DNA of 64,000 nt from Amylostereum areolatum. Taxonomy: Eukaryota; Basidiomycota; Agaricomycetes; Russulales; Stereaceae. Location of the stretch: assembly GCA_012932865.1 (NCBI GenBank), contig SAXG01000120.1, positions 19,338-83,337 on the forward strand. The letters are read 5' to 3'. A program made the position numbers and the translations under genes. Below the pieces are notes generated by a model. That model searched no databases, had not been told where the DNA came from, and saw nothing but the letters and a program-made list of their open reading frames with translations. Below, piece after piece: positions 52,537-63,465 of this stretch; the stretch's first letter is position 1, and each line of letters begins with the position of its first letter.

Positions 52537-54677
52537 ATGTCCGCCAACACCCTTACTTGCCGGTTTGACACCTCATGCACCTGCTTTCCCTTCCAGAGTC
52601 CTGAGTCTGCGAGCGGAGATGATCCCCTTTGTCGCACATGTGGTCATCCCAAATCTCTCCATCCCTTCGCTAGCGTAGACCCCGCTCTCCTGATTTTACT
52701 CCTCCAGTCAATCCAAACGTCAACTCACGCACCGTCTCTTCCCCTCCCCTCACCTTCAACACAAGTGGCCCCCTCTTCCAACCACAAGCTATCCAAACCA
52801 TCTCCTATATCAACAGATAGCACGTCGCTGATGTTGCGCATCGTAGGCAAGCATAGCAAACATCCTACAGGTCCTAGTCAAGCATCCTCGTCGACATCCT
52901 CATCGGCTCACTATCAATTGGACCTCGCACGCCAGGAGGCCACAGCCGGCTTGAAACAGCGTGTTTCTAGCCTGGACCAGGACGATAGTGATTACTCGCC
53001 ACCTCAACGCAAGCAAGGTGCAAGGAGGGGGCGGAAGGCGACGGTCTCTAGTACTGTGGCTGTAGTCGATGATAAGAAGGTGCGTAAGCAAATTGTCCCT
53101 TGTACGCTATCTGAATTCTCTAACCATCTTACTATATCCCACCTGTAGGCCGGAAAGCGGGCATCCTCGACAACGCAGGCAGGCAAATTCTGTGTTGGAA
53201 ATATGGTCGTCATTTTGGATGAAGTTACCGTGAGTCGTATTGTAGACATATCATTTCTATGTGCCGCACTTCTAATATATTGTCATAGGAAGATGGGCTG
53301 TCCACTAAGGTTGTAGATGGTGCCTCTGCTCCTCGTTCTCAAGGCATGGAGAGGCTTCGTCAAACAGGCCTCTGGATCAAAAGGGACCCAGACCCTGAAT
53401 CTCAAGGCCGTGCCCCCATCCAATTTTTTGACTTTGAAGATATGACGATGCTCAAGCAACGTATGCGCGTATATTTTCCCGATCTACATGACTACCTTGA
53501 CGAACATCATCCTTTATCAAATCCTGATGACGACTCGGAGTGTTACTAAGTGCTTCTCTTCAAGGACTATCAACACCTTGGAGTGCGCACATTGAGCAAT
53601 GATCTCTCTGGAAAGGATATGCTCGAGCATCGTGTTCCCAAGAACAAACCTTATCTGGAGCAAACAATATACATTGGTAACGGCGTCCTGTTTTTTGAAA
53701 ATGTCCTGTGACTAATTTTATCTCAGGAATCATTCCTTCGTTCACCCTGGACACTTACATAAAGTGGCTTGTGCGCACTGGACGCAATCCAGGACGTATA
53801 ACCAGCTCGTGGTCTAGTGCTTTGCCGTCCGAGGACACAAAGGGAAAGAGTACGTGCTACATTCCAACATGTTGAATGTATGCTAATTAATCTTCGCCTA
53901 CAGGAAAGGCTGACGTAGTTGACCTAAGCGGTGACACCGAGCCAGAAGATGAGGAGGAATCAATTCGTGCAGCACAGAGGAAGAGGGCGTTGAAGCGTCC
54001 AAGGCGTCAGAATGGTACGTCTTAATTTTCAATAGTTCACAATAAAGTTGCTCTTACATAGCTTGCATTAGCCGGGTCCAAGATGCCAGCGATAGAGTCC
54101 GGAATAATGGACGAAGCCACTGCAAGCTTCGGTGCACTCAACATCCTTCATGACCACGTATTGGGTTCGTAAATCTCCTCTTTCTATTGTACACAGCAAA
54201 TTGACCATACTTTCAGCATCTGGCACACTTTCTGAAGATCTTCCAGTTGAAGAAGACAAGGCTGTCGGTGCTTTCAATGATAATACAGGAGTCTTTCTAG
54301 ATCTTCCCTCCTCTAGTGCCGATTTCTCTGGCTCTGGCCTGGCGATCAACCATGCAGATTCCTCAACAGCGTTCCCAACAAGTCACAACCCTTTGTCCCC
54401 TCCGTTCACTCAGGAATCAGTACATATTTTCCCACTTATCCCGGACGATCACCTCGACGACATTATGATGGCCCCTGTGATATCGCCGACTCCCGCCCCA
54501 CCATTCCCAGACACTTTTGACACCTTTGACAACCCCACTCCCAACAACGAGTCCACAGGGATGTGGTCGCTTGGTACTGGCTCTGCATCCTCAGCAAGTG
54601 GTAGCAACGGCACTATGAGGAATGTGTTCCCATTTGCTCAACGCCGCAAGGCAAGCCTCTGGGGGAAGAAGATGTAG
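52537..54677 (+). CDS. Cys/His-rich hypothetical protein next to the DDE integrase (one in-frame stop)
   Basis: Starts MSANTLTCRFDTSCTCFPFQ and has a Cys/His cluster CRFDTSCTC ... CRTCGHPKSLH in the first 40 residues, a likely zinc-binding motif. Exons: 52537-53079, 53149-53229, 53289 onward, then in-phase pieces ending IYI (about 53676), IIPSFTLDTYIKWLVRTGRN, KADVVDLSGDTEPEDEEES, and a Ser/Pro-rich C-terminus ending LWGKKM at 54677. An in-frame TAA at 53547-53549 interrupts an otherwise continuous frame (ECY then VLLFKDYQHL), so it is either a nonsense mutation or a very short intron. It lies about 100 bp downstream of the integrase on the same strand; a two-gene mobile unit is possible but unproven. 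VVDLS followed by acidic residues resembles a SUMO-interacting motif. Confidence 0.5.
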
Positions 54678-54799
54678 GTTTCCAAGCATCCTAGTCACAG
54701 TGTTATGGCACTTCCTCATTATGCTGTCTTAATTCCACCTATCCCCGGTCATCTGCTCATAGTCTTACGTGTCGCTCTTTTTCTCCATTTTTCTATGTG

Positions 54800-55338
54800 T
54801 GTTACAACTTGTCCAAGGTACTTCATTTCCATTGCCTTATTAGGAAGGACGTCGCTAAACGACGGATTACGACTGTGCCCCAGTTCGTAACCGTCTCAAC
54901 GACGCGACGACGACAGTGCCACAGATCGTCACCGTCCCGACGACAGTGCCACAGATCGTCACCGTCTCAACGGCACAGCCGCGACGGTGCCACAGTCTCA
55001 TCCCCGTAGATACTTGATGCGACCGTCGCTCAATGTACACATATTTACTCGACCTCCTTTCTTATAAAAGGAGGCTCATCGAACGAGCCATTCCTCAGCT
55101 CGTTCTCTTTGTAAATACAGGACTGTTCTAACTAAAGAACCTCCTCTTAAGTATACTAAAGAGAGCCCGAAGTAACTAAGTCGAAAGCTCGCCTAAGTCT
55201 TCCGTGAAGACTTACTGCTTTGCTTATCGACCTCAACCTTCGTATCACCGAGACGTCTGGATCATCTGATCCCACCTCTCACACGTAAGAATACTGTAGC
55301 CTGAGCCGCTTGTCACGTGATAAGGACCGTCCTTAACA
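54800..55338. mobile_element. Solo LTR with internal tandem repeats
   Basis: 539 bp, begins TGTTA and ends TAACA. ATGTG at 54795-54799 and 55339-55343 is a perfect 5-bp target duplication. A TATAAAAGG box near 55065 supports plus orientation. It lies about 120 bp past the companion gene's stop codon, probably in its 3' region. No internal retroelement sequence remains. Confidence 0.8.
54905..54992. repeat. About 30-bp tandem repeats inside the solo LTR
   Basis: Roughly three units, each carrying CGACAGTGCCACAG then ATCGTCACCGTC; the last is degenerate. Confidence 0.75.
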
Positions 55339-55343
55339 ATGTG

Positions 55344-55658
55344 CAGTTTCTCATACAGACTGCTCTATTTCAGCTCTATTCATTTCCCTACTAATTACCC
55401 TAACTTATATGTTACACACCGTTCAGACATGCAAACCCTCTTCCTAGATGCCTTATTCCAGTAGACGTTCACATAGCATACTCGCTCGTTAATATGACTT
55501 GCTTTGGTCATTATAAATGGTGAACACATCTGAGCAATCAACGAGGTAAATACTATAGTACCAGTGATCCTCCCAGTAATCCCTCGACGATGCTGCCAAC
55601 CACCTACGCCATCGCCGCTACCGCTGCCGCCGCCATCCTCATCGCACGCCAGAGATGG
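55344..55658. other. Intergenic, no gene recognised
   Basis: AT-rich; nothing supportable beyond the adjoining solo LTR. Confidence 0.4.
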
Positions 55659-56440
55659 TCACCTCGGCCGCCTTGTGGGGTGGTGCCGCATCCGTGCTGG
55701 AAGACGGCTGAAGAGTGTCGACGAGATCTTGCTGGAGTCCAATGACGCGATGAGGAGCTTGTCGAGCGCTAGCTTAGTGGTGGGGCGAACGATGCCAAAA
55801 TTTTCGAGAGAGTTGGCGTTGCCATGGACACCCTCGCGGTAGCTCATGTCCTTGGTGAAGGAGGGGGAAGCGTGGAGGAGGGTGGCAGGACTGAAGTTGG
55901 AGGAGATGAGGGAAGGAAAATGGAGAGAAGCGAAGTCAGAGATGGGGTAATGGGAAGAGGCATCGTGAGGAGCGTGGGTGGTGGCAATGGAGTAGCGGAC
56001 TTGGCGATGACGCGGCGACGCCAGTCGTGGGCCGGCCTCTTTGGTTTGATGGTGTCGTTGAACTCAGCCGACGGCTTGAAGTGCGGCTTGTCAACGGTAG
56101 GGGGTAGACTGGGGCTGGTCGACGGAAAAGGTGAATTGCATGCACTTGATGGTGGTGAGACGGCCTTGCGCGTGCACTCCTTCTCAGTGGCGTGCCGGCG
56201 AATGATGTCGGTGGAGTGGTTGTGAGGGAATCCTGGGGGTTCAAGCTCTTCAATGCTCTGGATGACACTTTCAGCGCAATCGATGTGAACCCTGAAAACA
56301 ACGGATGGGTATATGGACTGAATACACGTACACAGTGAGGAGTAGAAGGAAACGTACAGAGCGTGATGGCCGTGTTGAAGCAGGAAATGATACGTGCGTG
56401 GGTCAGAGAATGGTGTACTTGTCCACATATGCTGCAATCG
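55659..56440 (-). CDS. Unrecognised hypothetical gene, 5' and 3' ends uncertain
   Basis: Protein-like runs on the minus strand: DPRTYHFLLQHGHHAL, an intron (GTACGT donor at about 56358, acceptor at about 56293), then VHIDCAESVIQSIEELEPPG, FPHNHSTDIIRRHATEKECT, KPHFKPSAEFNDTIKPKRPA, and in another frame SYREGVHGNANSLENFGIVR with PTTKLALDKLLIASLDSSKI. The pieces do not join without assuming another intron or a frameshift near 55850. No family recognised. It could be a live gene with unresolved splicing or a decayed one. Confidence 0.35.
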
Positions 56441-56879
56441 AAGACGAGCGGGTGTGCATCAGACGGAGGGCATAGACGGGCCATTTTGAGCCTTCCTGGG
56501 GTTGACATTGGTGCAATATCGAGCTGAAAAGAACGAGCGGTCAGTAACGATTCTGAAAACAGATCCCGAGGACCGCAAGCTGAAAGACGCACCAAGCCCC
56601 AGCGCCCCACGCTTTTCCACCTATCCTATCCAAAATGTCGGCTTTGATGAGCTGGCAGTCCTGCCCGTTGTTCTTCCCGACGCACGGGGATGACTGTGTG
56701 GTTGGACTCGGAAGTTTGAACAGCGGTCGGAGGACGGCGCGGGTCGCCCCCGAAGTAGGCGGACCTGAGTGACCGAGAGCCGAAGGGGCACGTGATGAGG
56801 ACCCCTCCGAGATGTAATCGGGACCCCATTTTTCGCAGAGGGAAGTGTAAGTATTGGAGAACGGATGCAGGAGAAGTTT

Positions 56880-57045
56880 TCGGGCGGGACGGGACGAAAA
56901 GTATTCGGGAACGAAAGACGTTGTGAAAAGGTTGGAGTTGTGACAAAAAAGTTTTGACACGGCGGAAAGAGTTTTGACACGGCGAAAGTTCGGGTGGGAA
57001 TTTTGCAACGTCTCGACCGCCATACATAGCCGCCATCAGTCATGC
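56880..57045 (-). repeat. Dispersed repeat, copy B
   Basis: Inverted relative to copy A at 23714-23880; the two share a 23-bp perfect block and several shorter ones. Continues leftwards into GGGGTCCCGATTACATCTCG, which resembles the closing arm of the hairpin at 24021-24101. Confidence 0.65.
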
Positions 57046-57467
57046 GGTCGTCCAATGTTCGCGTTCACGTTCCGCGTTCAAACTGGTGTCAAGTTTCTGA
57101 TATCGCGACTATGTATGTCTCATTCGTTTCTATCTTTGTACTCTCCATAGATCCGCGCCCGAGGCGAGAAGGTGATATCCGCCGGTTCTTGCGACAGATC
57201 GCGACAGCGACCCCTCCAACACCACATGTAAACCACATGCCTTGAAGCTTGCGCCGGGGAGTTGATTGTATACGGGAACTTCTAACCCCATCTTCTGCTC
57301 TTCCTTGATTTGATATCCTCGACGTGACGGGCTGGAATCGAAGCGGGAATGAAGCCCATATGTACATAAGGTCTGCGATACGTGCAGTGGAGTGCCCAGG
57401 CGACGCCGTCACGCCCGTCGACGAGTCTTATCCGAATCTCCCCCAGTGGCATTCCTCGGTCCCCGCC

Positions 57468-59228
57468 ATGGCTTCGCAGCTGGAGAAAACACGCTCCGTT
57501 TCGCCCGCCGACAGCCCACAAGATGTCAAGGATGTCAAAAGGGACTTTGGCGCTGACACTCTCGACGCGAAGACCCAAGACGTTTACACGGACGGCACGC
57601 TGGATCCTGTTTACCACGCGAAAGCCACAGTTCTGAATGATGCATTGCAGGAGATTGGGATGGGGAAATACCAGGTGCGCAAGCTCTCTTTTCCGCCCGC
57701 ATCTCAGGACTCAACTGCTGTGCGCTCTCGCAGTGGTACCTATTCATAGTGGCTGGCTTCGGCTGGTTCTCGTGAGTCCCCTGCTGGGTGTGCCACTCTA
57801 CTTTCAATGTTACTTATGCCTACCATAGCGACAACCTCTGGCCTGTGAGGACGACGGTTTCCGTATCACTTCCAAACATCGCATTGACCCATTCGATTTC
57901 GCCAGATCGTCACCGGTCTCATTCTTTCACCTGTGATTAACGAGTTTCACTTCGACGGCCCGTTCCTCAAGTTGGGTCAGAACATAGGTCTACTCGTGGG
58001 TGCTGCATTTTGGGGCGTAGGATCAGATGTCATCGGTCGCACGTATGTCTTCTGCCGCCATCTAGTCAACTACCTCGACTCACGCCAAGATTTCCTTTAG
58101 GTGGAGTTTCAACCTGACATTCCTCATTACTGGCGTATTTGCGGTGGCCGCGGGTGCTTCTCCAAACTATATAGCGCTGTCCTCCCTCGCGGCAGTTTGG
58201 AGCACAGGCGTGGGCGGAAATTTGCCTGTCGATTCAGCGGTATTTCTGGGTACGTGCCTCAATCTTCGGTGTAGGAACAACTGTCCGATATCAGTTTCAT
58301 ACAGAGTTCATCCCCGCCTCGCACCAGTATCTTCTTACAGTCCTTTCCATATGGTGGGCGTTTGGCCAGCTGGTCGGAAGTCTGGTGTGTCGCTTTTCCG
58401 TATTCTGTCTTCATCATCCACTGAGACATTTCCAGGTCGCCTGGCCTCTCATCGCGAATTACTCTTGCCCTACAACCACACCACCCTCCCCGTGTCCCCG
58501 TGAGTCTAACCAGGGATGGCGATACTTCCTCTACACGATGGGCGGCCTCATGCTTGTTCTGTTCTTCATACGCTTCTTCGTCTTCCATTTATACGAGAGT
58601 CCGAAATATCTGATGGGCCGCGGAAGGGACGCCGACGCTGTCGAGGTCGTGCAGAAGATAGCTGCGTACAACGGCACGAAAAGCCATCTTACTGTGGACA
58701 TGCTCAAGGTGGCCGAGGAACGCGCTGGCAATGTGTCCGACGAAGAAGGAAAACCCACCGTGATGAACACAACCGCGCTGGGTGCTGCACGGAGAACGCT
58801 GAACAAGTATGGATGGGAGCATGTTACTCCGTTGTTCAGTACACGAAAGCTGGCCTTGTCAACGAGTCTGTTGATTATTGTATGGGGTGAGTTTATCTTT
58901 TCAATCTCTCGAGCCTCATCTCATTTGCTCTTGCAGCCCTCATCGGACTGGCCTTTCCGCTGTGAGCGTTCTACTACATAGTCTGACATCGTAACAGCCG
59001 CGCTTACGACAATTCAGTTACAACAGCTTCCTGACCTACTTGTACGCCGCGTTCTTCCTGCCTGGCGTGACCCATAGATTGACGATCTCTGCTCAGCCTC
59101 CAAACTCGTGGTGCCGACTTCGGGGATGGTTCTTTGTACATCACTTATCGCAATGTGCGGCGTCCGACTCCTCGTTCCTATGCGAAGTCACGTATTAAGC
59201 CCCTCCTTAGCAAGTCATCCTGAGCGTC
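57468..59228 (+). pseudogene. MFS transporter, 5' part (broken by inversion)
   Basis: Major facilitator of the sugar/phosphate-like type. Exons fit in phase: 57468-57674, 57734-57771, 57829-57844 (a 16-nt micro-exon), 57906-58042, 58101-58249, 58305-58384, 58436-58886, 58937-58961 and one from 59017. Recognisable segments: WYLFIVAGFGWFSDNLWP, LLVGAAFWGVGSDVIGR, NLPVDSAVFLEFIPAS, SIWWAFGQLVGSL, GWRYFLYTMGG and ESPKYLMGRGRDADAV. After YNSFLTYF an extra T at about 59041 bre the frame, though TRGADFGDGSLYITYRN and, after a further intron, QVILSV are still legible. MFS sequence then stops at about 59228 and Dicer sequence on the other strand begins. The missing C-terminal half is found inverted at 63466-64000. 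Confidence 0.88.
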
Positions 59229-59232
59229 AATG
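59222..59232. other. Inversion breakpoint joining MFS and Dicer
   Basis: To the left the plus strand reads MFS codons for QVILSV; to the right the minus strand reads Dicer AVEDILGHT. Both genes are cut at this point, each toward its 3' end. Confidence 0.75.
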
Positions 59233-62200
59233 TGTGGCCGAGGATATCTTCGACCGCGGAGAGCTGCGTCGGGTACTCGTCGAATTTTCCACGCGGCCTA
59301 ACATCTCGTCCATCCGGAGGGCAGGAGTTCCATAGCGATGCCTAGCTCGAAGAGCTGGATACCCTCCCTTCCGAGCTCGACGCCGCCGTGGACATACGCA
59401 GCCCGATCAATGCCTCCACCACGTCTGCCAGCACCTTCGTCGAAATTTCTTGGCGCGGTTTGACTTCCTCACCCGAGTCTCGGGCGCGGGCACAGTTTGC
59501 TTCGTGACCTCGGGCTCAAGATAGACTGGCTTCCACTTTTTGGGGAGAATCGTCGCGAATGATCCACAGATATAACTTCTTCTCGATGGCCGCTTTGGCG
59601 AGAGACGCGTTGGACACCGCGTGGTCTTCCTTCGGGCGAGGTATCCTTCGTGCCAATACCGGTACTGAGCCATCAGGTTGATGCTCGTGGGTACTTGAGG
59701 ACCGTGTCTCCGAGTGTTCCAAACGTTGGTAATTCATGCGCTCCTGCGCGACGGGCGCCGATACTGCAGTCATGAGGATGTTCAAGGGAATGTCCAGTAG
59801 ATTGGGCCCGGTGCGAGAAGTTTCTCGCGCATAGAGTGGACCGTATTCGCCATCGCGAGGTACCGGAGTATGACGGAGCCCACATCGAAAATTGGGCCTC
59901 GTGAGAGGATATGAGGCCGATGGATGCGTATTCCGGGATGAGCAGGACGGGCTTCTGACTCGCAGCGTCATCGCCTTTCGCCTCTGGGGGAATGGGCAGA
60001 AGAAAGTTCATGCGAGGGGCAAGAGGTTTGACTTCAAGCAGGGAGTGAATCTCGCCGAGCAGGGCTTCGTCCTCGCCGGGAGCGTATCGTTCCGCCAATG
60101 CCGTCTTTTCCTCGCCCGAGACGGGTTTTCATCCGCCAGCGAAGGAAACGGTATGCCTTGCCATACCTGCGGATTTCGCTCACGATGAAGAGTCGTGCGG
60201 ATAGTCGAACTGCTCCCCGAACCAATGCGCGCGCGAGAACAAGGGTTGCGCCGTAAGCGCGGATCGGTCCAAGTTCTCCTCGTGCGTGTCCCGTCGTGCG
60301 TCCCACCTCGAGGCGCCGAGTTCCTCCGATGGAAGGAAAAGATAGCCAAAATCGGTCTTATCCCACTGTAGGCGCGATCCAAACAAGGGCGAAAGGAGGC
60401 AGCGAGTGTACTCGCGGGCTCGAGGGACGAGGTGATGGTCTGCTGTTGGAAGGGGGCTGCTGCTGGAGCGTACGCAAACACGAAACGAGCCACGGTCCGG
60501 AGAATGGAGGATGGGCATTTCTTCATCTTTCAGTGCAGCGATTGGCATTTGCGTGAGCAAGCGCACGGGGGCATGCCATCGATCGTCACCTCGGACGACC
60601 ACCACACATCACTGGGCTCGGCTGGCAGCCACGGATCCATCTGGCTCGTAACCCGGGCTGTGCCATGGCGTTTTTGCACTTCCTGTAGAAGGAGGTATGA
60701 CCTCACTTCCTTCTCCGGGCCGAACGGTAGAAGATGGTCGTCGAGCAAGTCGTGTTGGTAGAGAGCCAGGTACGCGTCGAAGGCGACATGTCTTGGGCAG
60801 AGACCTTGGTGCGGTGGATAACAGGGGTGGTGAAAGTACGGAATGAAGCATCGATTTGACGGGGGAGGGTGATGGTGCAACCAAAAGGCCCCCGTGTAGG
60901 GGACTTCTCCTCCGTAGGTGTGCCACTCGGGAGGATATTGATGAGGAATGATGTCGAAGATGGGCTTGTGCGCGGATCGACCAGACCAAGGTAATATCGC
61001 ACAGAAATGGTTTATATGTTCAATCGCCGAATCCAGGGTTAGAAGAGCCTTAATGGTCGTCTTCAGTGTGATTCCCACTGCGACACGAGAGGAAAAGCCT
61101 ACCAGTGCTCGGCATATGAAACTCGCGAGGGTTATCCTCCACATCGTCGACCTCGGCTCCAAGGCCGACCTCCTTGGTCCTCTCCGAATTGTACACTCCG
61201 TCATCCTTTTTTCGGTCTCCAGCCAATGTGTGACGTTGTCCATGCCCGTTTCGTCGGTGAGCATAACAGTGAACGTACTGCGCTTTTGACGCGCGCGACC
61301 CCTGCTTTGCTTCCAGCTGACCATGTTCGGTGGTGGATCCCATCGAATGACACTGCAGCAGGCCTGGATATCCAAACCCTCCTCGGCGACGGCGGTTGCT
61401 ATAATAAGATTGAACTCGCCCGTCCTGAAATTGTCCAAAGTCTTGTTGGCGTCGACCTTGAGCAATCGGCGAGTGATGTCAGGAAAGACTTCCGGTGGGC
61501 GTTGTCCGAGCTACCGAGAAGGCTGCCTACTTGGAAAGCGTCCTTCGTTGGGGATGGTTGGTGAGGATTTCTGTCAAAGCGAGGACCGCGTCCCGGCGAG
61601 TGACAAAGACAAGTCCGCGGTACTCCTCTCCGTGGCCTTCAAAAAATTCTTTCTCTGCCAAGAGTGCGTCGACAAGGCGGCGGACCTTGTCCGAACTTCG
61701 GGAGATGATCTCGTCGACCTCGTAGGAGACGGGGGCCGCCTGCACTCGGGAGAATGCATCACGAGGTAGCGATATTCGCGACTGTTCAGGACGGAGGAGG
61801 AAAATTCGGGGAACATGCCCTGCGACTCCCGCACCTGCTTCAGGACGGTGTATATGTACCAGTCCGCAGACCACTCTCCGAGATCGCTGCAGATTTCATC
61901 GGCGGCACGGTAGAAGTCGCGGATGCCCTGTGTGTGTATGTGTCCTTCTTGGACGGTCTTGGACAGCTTTTGATCCGTGCGAGTACGCTCAGCGCCGGGA
62001 GGTGTCCTTTGCAGCTTTTCTCGAAGGGCGATCACGTAAGGGTCTTCTTCAATCTCCAACGAGTCGAGCACCGTCTTCAAGGATACCAGACTGGCTGTGG
62101 GGGGGATACCTTCGAGCTGGTATTCAGAGCAGTGTAAACCACATATTTGAACTCCGGGGGGTACACGAAGCCAGCAAGCTCAGCGGAGCATTTGGGCGCG

Positions 62201-62980
62201 CCGGATTATACAATCTAGATTGGCTTCGATTTTTCTACAGAGGGGATGGAAATTCGTAAACGTCGCGGGAAACATGGTGGGGAAACGAATTACCGAAAGG
62301 CTTTCTCAACGTCACGCCGAAGATTGGGCTTGCTGTGAGGCCAAGAATGATCGGCCGCACCTTGTCATTGACGTCGACCCTCTCCCCGGCGGTAGGATCG
62401 GTCTGACAGGGAGACCGAAATAAAATTCTTGCATGATCATATTGTATGGATGCTTGTCCGCGGCATGGTGGGCTCGTCGAAGACTAGTAGGCTGATGTCC
62501 CTCCCGAGGTCGATGTAACCGTGACGAAGGGCGTTGAGAAGGATGGCGTGGGTCGTGACCACGATCTTGTACGTTTCAAGGAGCGAAGCCACAGGCCTTT
62601 GTCCTTCCATTGGTCTGGCTCCAAAGCGCCAGATATAGGCCAACTGAGACTGGAAGATGGCTTCGGATGACATTGTGTTGCTGGTGGGCTAGGGCCACAG
62701 TCGGCACGAGAAACCAACAGACCTAGCGCGAGGCGAACGTCAACGAGCGGGCACGAAACTGGGTAGAGAACACACCTTCTTCGACTCGCGTTCCGATTCA
62801 ATCTTCATCCTGAGCACCGCGATATGCGTCTTCCCTGCGCCTGTATCGAGCGCGATGACGATGTTCCTTCGCCATGCTCTCCTCGAGCATCTCGTTGGTA
62901 TCCGCGCGTTGAGGCATGCTCATCAGCATTTTGCTGATGTTGGTTCGGGCAAATCTTCCTGAGAGGGCGAAGTGGCCATG
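59229..62980 (-). pseudogene. Dicer-like ribonuclease III, truncated before its second RNase III domain
   Basis: Domains in order from MATSPSQEDLPE (62980): helicase Walker A ALDTGAGKTHIAVLRM, DExH box, linker (EIEEDPYVIAL ... ICSDLGEWSADWYIYTVL), helicase C (TGEFNLIIATAVAEEGLDIQ, QSRGRARQK), Dicer dimerisation domain (LTLDSAIEHINHFCAILPW), PAZ-type region (KPLAPRMNFLLPIP) and first RNase III domain (AQERMNYQRLE, LGDTVLKY, ADVVEALIG, YVHGGVELG). Lesions: a stop after residue 18, a one-base gain before NIVIALDTG, a lost base in the DExH box (about 62472), a lost base within the RNase III signature (about 59716), and others. Sequence ends at EDILGHT, before RNase IIIb. It cannot give active Dicer. 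Confidence 0.88.
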
Positions 62981-63465
62981 GTGGACTAGTGGGCGCTAGG
63001 GGTTTGAGGTTGAAAGGTGGATAGGGAAAAGACGGTAATGGTGAGTGATGAACGGTGTGTATTCGAAGGCTACACGTTCTTATAGACGCCGTAAACCGAG
63101 TATAAGGATTGAGTCGAAATCGATTGCCGCCACCGAACGGGCAATTCATGGTGTGCGCAGCAGACGCGATGCTGAAGGTATAGACTCGAGGGAGGGTGGA
63201 GACAAACGCCATTGTCCGCAGTTGCCAGTTGAAAGGTGAAGCGTACAGCGTGGGAAATCGTGACAGCAGCGAAGTTCATCCCAAGCTATCTAAAGTCACC
63301 TTGGGCTCTTCTTTTCGTTGACGTTCACATCCAGGATAAGCATTTCCCTCGCATGTTACGGATCATGAATCGCAACCGACTCGACATATGTAGACAAACG
63401 CCTGAATCGTGCACGAGCGCAGCACGAAAGCCATGTACAGTATATACCGTATAAGTCTCCCGTTG
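62981..63465. other. Former intergenic region between MFS 3' end and Dicer start
   Basis: In the pre-inversion order this would be the spacer between the two tandem genes. No gene recognised. Confidence 0.45.

Noticed and set aside
54905..54992. Tandem repeats that could suggest a CRISPR-like array
   Set aside because: Units are directly adjacent without spacers, lie inside a solo LTR, and the genome is eukaryotic.
59108..59335. Short plus-strand frame after the MFS fragment as a small gene
   Set aside because: It crosses the MFS-Dicer junction in a frame belonging to neither gene.
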